The position numbers and the translations under genes were made by a program. Shown here piece after piece: positions 26,101 through 36,172 of a DNA stretch of 64,000 bases. The stretch is taken from contig NC_071672.1 in assembly GCF_028554725.1 (NCBI RefSeq), forward strand, positions 32,632,944-32,696,943, given 5' to 3'. The notes below the pieces were generated by a model that was given only the letters and a program-made list of their open reading frames with translations, was not told the DNA's origin and searched no databases. The stretch's first letter is position 1, and the number at the start of each line of letters is the position of its first letter. The DNA comes from Zeugodacus cucurbitae (Eukaryota > Arthropoda > Insecta > Diptera > Tephritidae).

Positions 26101-29100
26101 GGGTCTCTAAATTAGTACCAAATCTCCAAAGCTTATATATATATATATTTGGCGTAAGAACCGCTTTAAGCGATTATAGCCGAATCCACCAGAGCGCGCC
26201 ACTCATTCCTCCTTTTTGCTTTTTGGCGCCAACTGGAAACACCAAGTGAAACCAGGTCACTTTGCACTTGGTCTTTCCACCGGAGTGGAGGTCGTCCTCT
26301 TCCGCGGCTTCCTCCAGCGGGTACTGCATCGAATACTTTCAGAGCTGGAGTGTTTTCTTCCATCCGTACAACATGACCTAGCCAGCGTAGCCGCTGTCTT
26401 TTTATTCGCTGAACTATGTCAATGTCGTCGTATAAATCGTACAGCTCATCGATCCATCGTCTGCGGTATTCGCCGTTGCCAATGTTTAGAGGACCATAAA
26501 GAAAGTTTCCCCAAAAAATCATAATGTCACTCCCGACTCTATTTAGCGTCTAAACTGCATTATAGAAGCCTTGGAACTAAAATTCAGCCTTATCTGACAA
26601 CGTCAGGCTTTAGGATGGAAAATATTGACCACTTTATGCACAACGTAGGCAATTTTGCTAACTTTTTTAAGGTCCTGATCACAGGTTTCTGCCCAGTTCT
26701 CTTTAAAGTATCCTTGCAATTGTCCGTCTCCTTCTTTTTAATAACATTATAAACAGTACTCCTTTAAATTCTTAAATTTTAACTAGCTCGGAAGCCGAAA
26801 CCCCAGTCTTAAACTTAGTAACAGTCTCCAATCTAGTTGATAATTCCTTTGTTTTCTGCATTTTATTTACCATTTTTTATATTTTAAGGCTGAGTTAGTT
26901 TGTTATGAATGCAATAGAATCCAATTACTACTATGGTCGAACCAAATCCAAGGATAAAGGCTAAATCGCCGTGTGTAAATACTTTTGACCCAAAAGGAAT
27001 GTGTGTAAATCTTTTGACTACTGCGAGTCTTTAGTTCATTTGCGTATTTCTCCGCCATATTTCTATCTATTATAGCCAAACTGACTTCATTCACTCAGGA
27101 ATAGATCAAGGCTTACCACAACATAGCATTTGCAACATCAACAATAACAATCAAAAGCTTTTTCTGTGAAACTTGTAAAAAAAAACATCTGATGTGTAAA
27201 TAATTTTGACTACCTCTGAATGTAGGTATTGTTATATCTGGATCTATATGTCGTTGAGCCATATATGGTTTTTGCTATTTAATTAAGGGCAAGAGAATTA
27301 CGATAAATTTATATTTCATGAACCTATCTGAAAAGGAGGAGATGGGTGGTCAGCATATCTAGGTACAACAGTTCAGGCTGAGAATGACAGTGGTGCGATG
27401 AAGCATAAGTAGATACACTACGAAGGAATTGAGGCCGGAGGAGCTCACCATTTCCAAAACTATCAGACAATGTATTGTAGTAAAGGGTTGGAGGCATTGG
27501 GCCTCATGCATAAAATGTGAGCTTGATCTCGGACTCGATTTTTGGAGTAAAAGGTGCTTGCGGTATGCATAATAAAATTTGATGCGTTTGCTTTTACTCG
27601 CTGCTTCCGTTTGATCTCATCTTGCTCAGTTTGAACGAAGTTAGATGAGCAAGTGCACATTTTCATATGCATAAAAACAAGCTTTTGGTTTCTTTTGTGA
27701 GCTCTTGCTCAAATTTTGTTGAGGCTGCCTTATAGTTGACTCACGTACACAAAAAAGGGAATCATGGCTGAATATTTTGTGCCAACAACAGCGTAAAACA
27801 AATTTATAAAATTATATTTATATTCTATTCTATTCTAAATTATTAATTTTTATACTCTCGCAACAAAGTTGCTAAAGAGAGTATTATAGTTTTGTTCACA
27901 TAGCGGTTGTTAAGGAGGGCATATTTGGATGTAATTTTTTTGGGAAAGTGGTTGTGGCCCGCGCCTACTAAGCTTTTTGTACATATCACGTAAACTAATG
28001 AAGCTACGTCAACAAAACTTTCTAGAGTCATTTCCTTTTGGCACTTCCTTATACAGTCCAAAAATGGTGGAAATCGGATTATAACCACGCCTACCTTCCA
28101 TACAAAGTTTATGTTGAAAAGTACTAAAAATGCTTTAATTTAGTAAGAAAAAACACCAGAAACCTTAAATTGCGTGGTAATGATGGTACGGAAGGGCTGC
28201 GCTCAATTATATACAAAATTTTAAATGGGCGTGGCTCCGCCTTCTTAAGGGCCAAAACCATATCTCCGAAACTACTTGACCAATTTTGAAATGAAATTCG
28301 GTTCATAATATTTTATTGTCACCCTAATAAAATCGAAATCGGTTCACAACCTCGCTTACTTCCCATATAACTCAATTTTGAATTCCATCTGATTCCACCT
28401 TAAAACCCTTCTAAAAATTGCCAAAATCGGAAATACGTTTTCAAGGCCCCATATATCTAACATGAGGACCTTAGTACTTCAAATAAATTTTTTACGGAAA
28501 ATATGTGTAAGTCTTCAGGTATTTTGATGAAATTAAGAGGGAATATTTTTCTTCTAATAATATGTTTCAGTGCCAAAAATGAATGAAATCGGGCCATAAC
28601 TTCCCCTAGCTCCCATATACCTAATATTAGGCTTTCCAAACTTGCAATACCATATATATGCCCCATGTGTGCGTTAAATTGTGTGTTATATTAATAAAAT
28701 TAAATAAATTAATTGCGAGAGTATAAAATTTTCGGTTACACCCGAACTTAGCTATTCCTTACTTGTTTTTATATAATTAATAATAAATGATAAATGCATA
28801 AGTTTGATGATAGTAGCATCTGCTGGTTGGCTAATTATTCTTTCGATGAGTCAGAAGAAAAACGTGGTTGATCCAGATTTCGTGGCAGATTCTGGATTCC
28901 AAAATGTTATAGCCACAGATATTGGACTCTATCAATCAAATGATTTGCGGACTATAGCGGAAGTTACGAAACTTATATCTGCTTTTGCAGCGAGTATATA
29001 AAATTCCCGAAAGATGCAGATGAAATAAAAGGTGCTCAAATGCAATGAGAATCAAATTATTGCTTTCCATTTGCAATAGGAGGGATTAATTGTACTCATA

Positions 29101-32100
29101 TAAAATTTAGGTATGTAGAATAATGAAAATTGCAACGAACGAAGCATTACTTCTCGAGGATGAGGGCTATGGAATATCCCCATTCCAAAACGCAACAACT
29201 GCGTATATTTATTTAGTTTTAGTTTTTCTACTAAAAATTTAGAAACGTCGTTTGTTTCTATATTATTACTATTATTTGATTCTACTTCACTTTCATTGGA
29301 CGACATGTTTGCATTTCAATAACAATTAGACGTTTGATCTCCCTTTGCTCAAGTAATTGCAATTGGTTTGAACTCATTTTTATACATACGAAATTGAGCA
29401 AAAGCTGTTGCTGTTTGATCGAACTCGTCTTACGAGCAATTGCTCACATGCTTCAACTCAGCGCTTTTACTCGTTTTTATGAATGAGACCCATTATCTCT
29501 TCTGGTCTGGAGGAACATTCACAGTGTCCTTCGCAACGGTGTGAAGTACTGCAGGCATACACGCTTTCTCCAGTATTAGGGCCATCGACTGACCGTTGTA
29601 GTAATCAAAGTAGTAACACATAAGAAGGGCGTAATCGAACATTTTATATTCTCGCAATTTGCAAGGCTCAAACGATCAAGACAAAACGTAATATGGTGTA
29701 ATACCTTTTCACTACAGTATAAGAATAAATCCCATCTCAAGTTTAAAAATCATTTATTAGTTATATGGAGACTGGAGGAAGTTTTGCTCCGATTATATTC
29801 TCAGGAAAAGATGAAACTTCCATATGATCAGTATTTGTGCAAAGTTTTATTTCGATATTTTCAATTGTTTTTAATTAATATTCGTAACGGGATGACAATG
29901 GAATAGTAATGCAATTATAAATACTCTTCAATTCCACCGTCAACCTCACCTACGCCGATAACAAAAGAGGTTCTGACGGCCGATCATGGGCGGTATAACC
30001 CTATTAGCCAACATCTCAGATGAAGTGGCAGCAAACAAGCTATCACGTGGCTGGAATTCGGCATTGTCGACGTAGGCCTGATAATCCATTCGGCGGTATA
30101 GCAATACAAGTACCCCACTTCCACGACCAGATAATTTGGAAAAAGGATAATTATGTTACAAGCTGGTAAAAGGAATGAAATCACGTAAGAACTTGTAAAT
30201 TGAGGGATGAACATGGTGATCCTTCAAGAAATACGTAGAAATACGAATGACTTCGGAGAAATTCGGAAAAAGAAATACGTCGTGTTCTATAGTGGCACTG
30301 AAAATAAATCGGGAAGAAACGGTAATGCAAAAATAAGAAATAAAACTCTAGGCTGAGAACCATGTACTTATCAGTCGCCGAAGAAAAAGCTGTAAGCGTG
30401 AATAAGGATGAAAATACGACAAAACCTCTCGAACGTGGTGAAAACCAAATTAGTTAAACGAAAAAATGGATCACTACGAAAATAGTGGATCTCGTGGTCA
30501 AATGCAGCTATTAGACGAAAATCGACGAAAAATTAAAGCAAAAATCGATCAGCAGAAGAATAATACATTAAAAAAGGAAAATGGCAACTGGAAAAAGCTT
30601 GGAATTCTATATAAAGATTTTCACAACAGGTGATCAAAACAGAGGGTTAATACATATATACTAAAGCAAGAATGGCGAATTACTTACAGATTAGAACAAA
30701 ATAGAAGAATGATGTACTGAACACTTCAAAGAGCTTCTGAATGGTGGATCTAGCTGGTGGATCTATTTTTCAGACGGATTTGAGCATATTGCGTCCGAAC
30801 GACGCAGTGTCTATCTGTCCCAATAAGTAACCAGCTTCAATTCAAGAAATGTGAGATGCGATCAAATATATGAAAAACGTTAAGTCGCCGGAAGAGCATG
30901 ATATAAAAGCAAACACGCTCCAGGAACTGAGGCTGTGGCCTGGCGTTGTCCTGGTGGAAAAAAAGCCTTCTACTCAGGTAGTCAAATATTGGCAATACAG
31001 CAAAAGTAAAAACAAGCCGCTCATATCAAAGAGATATAATGGGAAACGTCAAACTCAATATTGTGCGGTCAATTAATTGTTTGCAAAGTAATTAAAAATT
31101 GCGTCTTTTGGGTCTTTTTATCTTTAAAAGTAATATGAACATAAAGTGGAACAATCCCAAAGGGTAAATAAATACTCATAGAAAAAAGCTAAAAAGAAAC
31201 ATTTGCTCTCTGCTCTTCATATTGGAAAGCGCATGAACATTTTCGACCCCCCCATGTCAAAAAGTCAGCAGACGATAAAGTACTTTGTGACGACACTAAA
31301 ACTATACTACTACTACTGTACTACCACAATAAACCAAGCCGGCTATGTCAGCAGAGCATTGGACATGGAGTTTTCCATTCAGCTTCGTAAGAACTACATC
31401 AAGTTTACGCAAGACTCGGTCACACGAGTCCAGTGAGGTACCGGACGCAATGTTATTTCATACCCCATCATGCGCTAAGAGATAAATTTCGTATGGTATC
31501 CACTTCATTAAACGACAATCAATTTTCTTGACCAAAGCTTCAAAACAATTTAATTTATTTTCTGCAACGGTTTCAGCCCTATCAGATAGCTATGACAGCT
31601 GTTAATCACGAAGATATTTCCACAGTTTGAGATCAATCCTTTGGTAACGCTTGTAGCGGGGGTCTTTAGCCGAACCACTACGTAGTTTCACGGAGGGATC
31701 GAAGCCCTGGAAAATGACTAGAGGGGGAGTACTCAGTCACCGCGGACAAGTTTGCAATAGAGGATACCCTAACAATATTGACAACTACTTTATCTTTGTA
31801 AAGTTTATCTCAGCTTTATTTAGGTGTACTTCTGGACATTGTCCAATAATTACGCATGCGATAACTAGGAATTCTATCATATGCAAGTTGTCAAATCTGA
31901 TCAAGCAAGGCGAGGTGCAATCTAATGCGGAGTGTAGAGTCTTGAAACAGAAAATTCGTCGAGTTGTGATTATTGTTGGTTTTGTGAAAAATTATTAAAG
32001 TCTTATCTTCCGGCTTAATAAATGAAACGCTGCATAAACAGATAGGGTTTTAGTAAAAATATGCTTTTACTTACAGTTGTCTTCTCAAGACACCTCAGTA

Positions 32101-33928
32101 GATGATGATGTTGTAGTTCAAATATGTCCTCATCCCGATAATTGTCATCCAATTCAATTCCTGACTCCTGTGCGGCCCAACGAGCTTCCGCAGCTTTCTT
32201 CTTACTAACAAATGCAGCACCCGAGGAAGCTTTAGCAATTCTTATTCTTGCCAAGCGTGCCTTCTGCAAAATATAATAATATGAGAGTAGTTTTGACAAA
32301 AATTTAAAATCATAAAACTAATTTGAAATGCAGCGCTTAGCATAAATATAATTATTTAATGAAAATAATGATTTTTGTTTACGAAATAAAGTTCTTCCTT
32401 AACCTATGTTAATTGTACATAAACTTACGCGTTGTGCTTTTCGTTTATCGGCCCTCTGGTTCTGATGATATATTCTGCTAAAGTTTGAAACAATAACTGG
32501 CACAGGTAAAGCGATCACAAGTACTCCACTGAGTGAGCAAACTCCGCCCACGATTTTTCCAGCTATGGTTTCAGGCACCATGTCACCATAACTGAAAGCG
32601 TGGGGAATATTATTATTGATTTAAAAAATGTGTGAACAATTTATTGAAACCACAACTACTACTCATAAGAGACCCTTTTGAATTTCATCGGATACTTTGT
32701 AATAAATAACTTACATAATAAACTGTTATGGTTTGAACTACACTTTTTGTAATCAATGCAACTTTATGCATGCTAAAATACTAAAAATACCTTAAAGATT
32801 GTGGTTTACTTACCCCAGCGTTGTCATTGTTACTATGGTATACCAGAAAGCGGCCGGAATAGATGTGAAATTCGTACCGTTGACATTCTTTTCAGCATAA
32901 AACATAACGGTTGCAAAAATAATAATCGCCATTGCCAGTGAGAATACCAGAAATCCCAATTCTGAAGCACAGGACTTTAATGTGTATCCAAGTATCCGTA
33001 GTCCTTGTGAGTGGCGTGAGAATTTGAATATTCGAAAAACCCGAAAAACACGTAACGTCACAAAGGCACCACTCACATCATCGTTATCGGTAATGCCTAA
33101 TCCAATATAATATGGCAGTATAGCAACAACATCAATAATACTCATTACGCTGCGCACAAACTTGCAACGATCGGGTGCAGCAAATAGACGTAATAAGTAC
33201 TCGGCGGTAAATATCATAACGCAGGCGGTATCAAGGCAGAAGAATACGATTTTATAACGTTCACCGCAAGGCAGTGTACCGGCTCGACCGGGTCTATGGC
33301 CACATGGTACTGTCTCCACAACATTGGCCATCACAGAGACCGCGATGAAGAACCCTGTTACATAGTAAAACACTAATGCTGCTGTAGAAGTGTGTGGATT
33401 CTCGAATGCGCGCCACATTTTCTGTCGTATATTCGTTAACTGTTGTAAATTCTGATCGCCATTCTCTGACAATTTGTCATCCATCAAACGTTCAGCATTC
33501 TCACGTTTACGATCGCGGTAATCTTCATAACAACAGTCGCCAATTACATCGGGCATAATACCGAAGAATGCCAATTCTTCATCATAACTCGTGAGACATT
33601 CATGTTTCGGATAATGCAATTTGCCTGTGCGATAATAGTTGAGTATATGACGAAATATATCTGGATCTCTATCGAAGAAATACTCCTTGCAATCCTCGTC
33701 GTAAAAGAACTCACGTTCATTTGAACCAAGCAACGTATCCGGATATTTCTCGAGCGTATTGCGCCACGTTTCAAAACGACGTCCAGAAACATTAATCAAC
33801 AGCTTCTCATCGTCGGTTTTGCGACGATCTTTTGGTATGGGTGGTGGCGGTAAAGGGTGTGTAGCAATTGGTACCCAACCGATGGCCGCCGCCCGTGCAA
33901 AGGGCAGCCAAGCGGCGACCGAGGCCAT
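14053..33928 (-). CDS. Shal: Shal (Kv4) A-type voltage-gated potassium channel, complete coding region in five exons
   Basis: Shal forms the somatodendritic A-type potassium channel of neurons. Exons on the minus strand: 33928-32814, 32591-32429, 32263-32075, 24624-24472, 14148-14053. Phases fit throughout: 1716 bases, 571 residues, close to the Drosophila long form as I recall it. Visible: N-terminal hydrophobic segment MASVAAWLPFARAAAIGW (KChIP and inactivation region), T1 domain about 41-135 with the Kv2-4 zinc site His105, Cys111, Cys132, Cys133, S1-S3 at about 184-278, S4 with spaced arginines about 292-311, S5, selectivity filter TLGYGD at 371-376, S6 with PVPVIV, and the C-terminal LLRCLEKTT, DREFVELE and NNQPLDGTYLVEASF segments. 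Introns 3 and 4 (7.4 and 10.3 kb) are full of transposons. The start ATG is the only one giving the conserved N-terminus. Confidence 0.95.
14369..15559 (+). repeat. DINE-1-like repeat, full-length copy
   Basis: Head AACAAGTAAGGAAGAGCTAA with a GTTCGGGTGTAACCGAAC hairpin, then TATACTCTCGCAA. Tail ends with GTTGCGAGAGTATAAAAA. Both ends therefore carry the same 13-base motif in inverted orientation. The interior has repeated GTGGGCGTGG/CCACGCCCAC boxes and the GACAGACGGACGGACAGAC run. No transposase, so non-autonomous. Confidence 0.82.
15863..16136 (+). repeat. DINE-like head fragment followed by a fragment related to the 62-kb element
   Basis: 15863-15930 has the head CAACAAGTAAGGAAGG. 15950-16060 then resembles 62090-62180 (shared TAGTTTTCGAG plus flanking order GAGG...CCT...ATTC), so this looks like an old piece of the long-TIR element near 62 kb. 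Confidence 0.5.
16137..16289 (-). repeat. DINE-1-like repeat, truncated by an RTE insertion
   Basis: Starts with TATACTCTCGCAACAAAG in inverse orientation and is cut off after CTGTCTGTGCAAGCCA where reverse transcriptase sequence begins. Confidence 0.75.
16290..17575 (+). pseudogene. RTE-clade non-LTR retrotransposon, 5'-truncated copy with reverse transcriptase
   Basis: Reads PDDWNLRAVCPIHK, then after a frameshift CGFRPGKSTMDHILTM, DFKAAFDSTERS, GFRQGDSLSCDFF and LLAYADDIDIIGS, then the C-terminal YLGT, FGLSRQL and RRWNDELYD blocks. This order and the SRRTKIKLYKS type C-terminus are those of RTE/BovB-like elements. YADD is intact, but there are several stops and frameshifts. The 3' end is an AT-rich simple repeat (about 17540-17570), as RTE elements have short-repeat tails rather than poly(A). 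Confidence 0.78.
17576..20035 (+). pseudogene. Unclassified repeat-borne coding region, broken by frameshifts and stops
   Basis: A long protein can be followed in pieces. ATG at 17949 begins MGTSAISVDSTNSEID. Further blocks are KFKSRPSKSSTFLETIDQ (18250), CGLIPIELQEFM, NFVMACERFGTGNRVASF, MDKSKVSRERKKCRD (18670), LVAFSFDGRKNNSLTSEE, RLIGICCDGEATNTGS (18960), HSRWLTKTSSLLRLYV (19440), NNSYFAHPENFLLAMLYD (19670) and a last block ending at 20030. I recall such proteins as abundant repeat-associated families in arthropods but cannot assign a transposon class. A motif NKKSNRTV appears twice (near 17830 and 18125), suggesting an internal duplication. At least four frame breaks. Confidence 0.55.
20093..20440 (+). 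repeat. pogo/Tigger-like terminal fragment
   Basis: Begins TACAGTGATCCCCACTTAAG and repeats the CGCTTAAGTG theme several times, as in the ends of pogo-type elements. No CENP-B-like transposase follows, because an RTE copy starts at about 20445. Confidence 0.45.
20445..21225 (+). pseudogene. RTE-clade non-LTR copy with internal deletions
   Basis: RT start block (ITRLKNNKAAGADRLPTELF, PDDWNLSVLCPIHKKG), a large deletion (about 20860-20930), then the C-terminal block IGHVVRMDENTPALKVFDAV and NWRR. The tail is ACGCCAATCACATACATACG. It forms the left edge of the proximal duplicated segment. Confidence 0.75.
21226..21469 (+). mobile_element. Helitron fragment (helicase C-terminus and 3' end)
   Basis: Reads NSLDLPGMPSHHLRL, the end of a Pif1-like Helitron helicase, then jumps by deletion to the 3' terminus CGCCCAGGGCAACG...GTCAGCTAG, with T following CTAG. 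The fuller copy is at 52317-52781. Confidence 0.75.
21538..22212 (+). pseudogene. IS630/mariner-like transposon remnant (proximal copy)
   Basis: Transposase C-terminal sequence: WFKKDDAISHTSQSMDLL, then HFEPADWPPRSCDNTPLNFF, where the usual QQDGA motif has become KKDDA. It ends near TTAGGGAACCTC, shared with the copy at 10310. Compared with 53100-53240, about 113 bases are missing between GATGT repeats. Confidence 0.7.
22576..23586 (+). repeat. DINE-1-like repeat, head deleted (proximal copy)
   Basis: Same element as 54086-55262 but joined to upstream DNA by a deletion at 22570-22576, with a short CATAAAG repeat at the junction. Tail with GTTGCGAGTGTATAAAAA is present. Confidence 0.8.
23815..24190 (+). 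pseudogene. RTE-clade fragment (proximal copy)
   Basis: Short pieces of the RT C-terminus (SSNKQSAH, then LTRRTKTKPYKSLIIPVL) with deletions between them. The same deletions occur at 55485-55860, so they predate the duplication. Confidence 0.7.
24472..24624 (-). CDS. Shal: Shal exon 4: distal tail, inside the duplicated segment
   Basis: 51 codons in phase 0 beginning DREFVELEIPYNGQPKRTGS and ending MQSCCGRCCSQRYQ, continuous with exon 3 and exon 5 in the known Shal C-terminus. Donor GTACAA at 24471. The acceptor is AAAG with almost no pyrimidine tract, but a perfect TACTAAC branch-site match lies about 27 bases upstream (plus-strand 24651-24657). Confidence 0.92.
25436..27218 (-). mobile_element. 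Tc1-like element with ~220-base inverted repeats, interrupted by an RTE insertion
   Basis: Ends CAGAGGTAGTCAAAATTATT and its inverse at 27218. Inner copies of a related motif (AGTAGTCAAAAGTATTTACA near 25638 and its inverse near 27003) mark the inner edges of the long repeats, as in Minos/Paris-type elements. The transposase reads on the minus strand: ATG near 26863 with MQKTKELSTRLETVTKF, and the catalytic part near 25970-26050 with QQDNAPFHKG. Stops and the RTE copy make it inactive. A TA lies before the left end, but the right flank is AA. Confidence 0.8.
26130..26522 (-). pseudogene. RTE-clade 3' fragment inserted in the Tc1-like element
   Basis: Minus strand reads GPLNIGNGEYRRRWIDELYD, VRMEENTPALKVFDAVPAGG, DSAIIA, then a (TA)n tail at 26137-26150. 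The ORF of 118 codons is open. 5'-truncated. Confidence 0.8.
27499..29491 (+). mobile_element. PIF/Harbinger-like element remnant with nested DINE copy
   Basis: Ends GGGCCTCATGCATAAA and, inverted, GGGTCTCATTCATAAA, flanked by ATT on both sides (27496-27498, 29492-29494), a 3-base target duplication. The plus strand at 28930-29100 reads RTIAEVTKLISAFAASIY, FPKDADEIK and FAIGGINCTHIK in broken frames, the FP..IG.IDCTHI region of Harbinger transposases. 27849-28769 is a later DINE-like insertion. Confidence 0.65.
27849..28769 (-). repeat. DINE-1-like repeat, internally deleted
   Basis: Starts TATACTCTCGCAACAAAG and ends CCGAACTTAGCTATTCCTTA then CTTGTTTTT, inside the Harbinger-like remnant. 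Confidence 0.8.
29630..29940 (+). repeat. DINE-1-like repeat fragment
   Basis: AATCGAACATTTTATATTCT followed by CGCAATTTGC and a diverged body. Both ends are incomplete. Confidence 0.55.
29940..30960 (+). pseudogene. Degenerate non-LTR retrotransposon sequence (RTE-like)
   Basis: Broken pieces such as EHFKELLNGGS (near 30720) and MKNVKSPEEHDIKANTLQEL (near 30870), which fit the linker and start of an RTE-type reverse transcriptase. No catalytic motif left. 30960-31440 shows nothing I can name. Confidence 0.5.
31453..31640 (+). pseudogene. BEL/Pao LTR-retrotransposon reverse transcriptase scrap
   Basis: One frame reads HHALRDKFRMV then SLNDNQ and, after a stop, KLQNN and QIAMTA, the order seen at the start of the BEL/Pao RT domain. 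Too short and broken to be functional. No LTR found nearby. 31640-32014 unassigned. Confidence 0.5.
32075..32263 (-). CDS. Shal: Shal exon 3: proximal cytoplasmic tail
   Basis: Acceptor TTTTGCAG before 32263 and donor GTAAGT at 32074. 63 codons, KARLARIRIAK to HHHLLRCLEKTT, a segment conserved in all Kv4 channels. If the donor were not used, the frame would run 20 more codons to TAA, which would give a shorter isoform (inference). Confidence 0.94.
32429..32591 (-). CDS. Shal: Shal exon 2: GYG filter end and S6
   Basis: Acceptor TTTCAG on the minus strand before 32591 and donor GTAAGT at 32428. Encodes (G)YGDMVPETIAGKIVGG, S6 with PVPVIV, then NQRADKRKAQR. Ends on a codon boundary. Confidence 0.95.
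32814..33928 (-). CDS. Shal: Shal exon 1: N-terminus, T1, S1-S5, pore helix
   Basis: ATG at 33928-33926, open for 371 codons. The donor GTAAGT follows at 32813 and splits the glycine codon of the GYG filter (phase 2). Both the T1 zinc site and S4 are intact. Confidence 0.97.
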
Positions 33929-35840
33929 ACTATGTGGTGGAATGTTTTACACTGAAGCTATGCTGATTAAAATAATCTCTATATTAAACACTTTTTAGCA
34001 AATTTCGCGGTGTAAATTGTTACGCGAGAAAAACTGTTTATTGTCTCTTGTAGGCGTTATGCAATTATTGGAGACTTATTTACGCCATCCGATTATTTTG
34101 TATTTAAACAAGCATTTTCATGATGTCCTAATCAGTTTAAGACACTCTACATTACGTTGTACGAAATATCCATGGAATGGTAGCATCTTAAAAAATCTAT
34201 GAAATTAAAATATTTTTTTAATTAAAGATTTTTCTTTGAAATTATGTATAAAATGCATATAAAACTAAAACAAAACTTTGATTGTAAACTAGCTTTGGTC
34301 GGAAAAAGAAAGGCAGTTGATAGAAGGATGAGTATCCTTGAGTTTTCCAAAATATATATTTTTTTATTTGAAATTGTTTTCTTCAATATTTCTTTATTTA
34401 TTGGATCTGCTTGTTTAACGCTTAACAATAAGTATTAAAATCTTAAATCTTTTAAAAACTAAAGAAGATCAAGAAGGTGGTTGAGCTATTTTGGTAGAAC
34501 GTTGCTCTCAAGTAGGCTGGTAGAATTGATTTTTGTTAGTGTTTACTTGGCGTTAACGGTATATGTTACAGTTGTAATATTAATTTAATTTTATAAATAT
34601 CTGCTTGCCAGCGTATTGAGCACTTGTAAAGTGGTTGGCCACATTGAGGCGCAATGTTTTTTTAAGTAAGCCGATAAAAAACACAAAATAAAAGCATGAA
34701 GTTTTAATAATTAGACTATTAACATTTAACAAATATAACCGTTATTTCCAGCCATCATACTTTTTTTGAATTATAACCAGCTGAACACTACACCAGCCAT
34801 CATACTTTTTTGAATTATAACCAGCTGAACACTACACCACTAAAGTTGCATATTCACATGGTGTAGAGTTTTATGTATACAGTGAAATTATTTAGCATAA
34901 TTCACTATTGCTGTAAGGAGTCAGCAAAGTCGCAAGTACAGCAATTTGAGTAGATTTCTTTTAGTTTGCATTGTTTTATTGTATTTGGGTATTTTGTATA
35001 TCCAACAAACCGCCGTGTGTAAAAATGAATTTGTGTGACCTTCATGGAAAAATCATTATTTTAGTAAGGTTGATTAATATTATCGACATATGTATTGTTT
35101 TAGGGCATATACACACATGGACTACAGCGCAAAAGTACACAATTTTTAAGAATGTTTTAATTTTTTTTTATGTCTAAGATTTAGTACATGTAGGCCAGTC
35201 GGAACATTGTGAATAACACTGCAACAATTATATTTGTTTATTAGATACGTGTTTGCCAAAGTAATTACATTACATATTAGGAAATCCAACTGTTTCACTC
35301 GCGTTATTGCAAACTCTTCTAACCATGCACATCTCCCATATCTCATAGTTTTTTTTTACAAAAATTGGTATTACTTTCTTCGTATCTATTTTTTATTTAA
35401 ATTACCAAAAGAAATTGTGTAAATACAAGTATACTATATAGCACCATTACTGCTGCAAGTACTAAATGACTGGTCGATTAATTGTCAGAAAGCACCACCA
35501 CTATATTTATGCCGTTATATACACATATGTATACATTTAAGTGTACATGCGCAACAGAGTAAAGCGCATATATACGCGCACATATGTACATATGTATGAA
35601 GTGCAAGGCAAACCAAAATTTGTATTCCCAATATACATATGTAGATATGCAATTTACTTAAGACAGGCGCTCTCCTTTCGTTTTCACATACTTAAGGGCG
35701 TATGCTACACAGTTAAATTTCAGCAATGCTACTAAACTAAAGCAAATAAGGAAATGCATATTTCGTGTGTAACTACTATCTATCGTAATAACAAGAATCA
35801 AAGTAAGGAACTAGCGTTTTAGGTATTGGCAAATTTAGAT
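33929..35840. other. Shal upstream region
   Basis: AT-rich, 5' UTR and promoter presumably here, but no TATA or initiator could be called with confidence. A 45-base tandem duplication lies at 34748-34836. Short ORFs have no recognisable product. Confidence 0.6.
34748..34836. repeat. 45-base tandem duplication
   Basis: Two units starting CCAGCCATCATACTTTTT and ending AACCAGCTGAACACTACA, differing only in one T of a T run. Located about 0.8 kb upstream of the Shal ATG. Confidence 0.95.
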
Positions 35841-35844
35841 TTAA

Positions 35845-36172
35845 GAGGTTAGGTGGGTTTCAGTTGAACACAATTTTTAATATTTTTTTTTTTTTAATTT
35901 ATACCATCAAAGATACATATTTAAATATTACTTTATGAAATTTTTATTAAAAAATTCTGAAAACTCAGCCGTTGGTGCTTCATCTCCCTTGACGTGGACA
36001 GCAAAACTCATTATTGATTCATACAAAATTACAAAACCAAAAATATTTCGATAGAACACGGATAAACCTAGTTAATGGACGATGGAAAAAAAGAAAATAT
36101 TAAAATTTTTAAAAATAAAACTCACGTTTTTGGTAAAATTTTCGCCACAAATTAACTCTAAAAATAGATGTA
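35845..36172 (+). repeat. Dispersed repeat, copy 1
   Basis: Shares blocks in the same order with 37372-37745: GGTTAGGTG, GATACATATTTAAA, CCAAAAATATTT, ATTTTCGCCA, ATAGATGTAATAA or ATAGTTGTAATAA. No coding capacity. Confidence 0.65.

Larger units (their letters stand above)
21226..26124 (+). repeat. Segmental duplication, proximal copy (contains Shal exon 4)
   Basis: Aligns in the same orientation with 52317-57617, about 31 kb away, through a Helitron end, an IS630-like remnant, a DINE-like copy, an RTE fragment, Shal intron and exon 4 sequence, and the left half of a Tc1-like element. Long runs are nearly identical. This copy lacks about 225 bases of the Helitron, about 113 bases in the IS630 remnant and about 350 bases at the head of the DINE copy. 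Confidence 0.9.
24625..32074 (-). other. Shal intron 3, 7.4 kb, built of transposon sequence
   Basis: Contains the Tc1-like element, an RTE insertion, the Harbinger-like remnant with a nested DINE copy, degenerate non-LTR sequence and a BEL/Pao scrap. No host exon seen. Confidence 0.85.

Noticed and set aside
32015..32074. Shal ending in intron 3 as the main product
   Set aside because: The read-through tail is not conserved-looking, while exons 4 and 5 restore the known C-terminus in phase.
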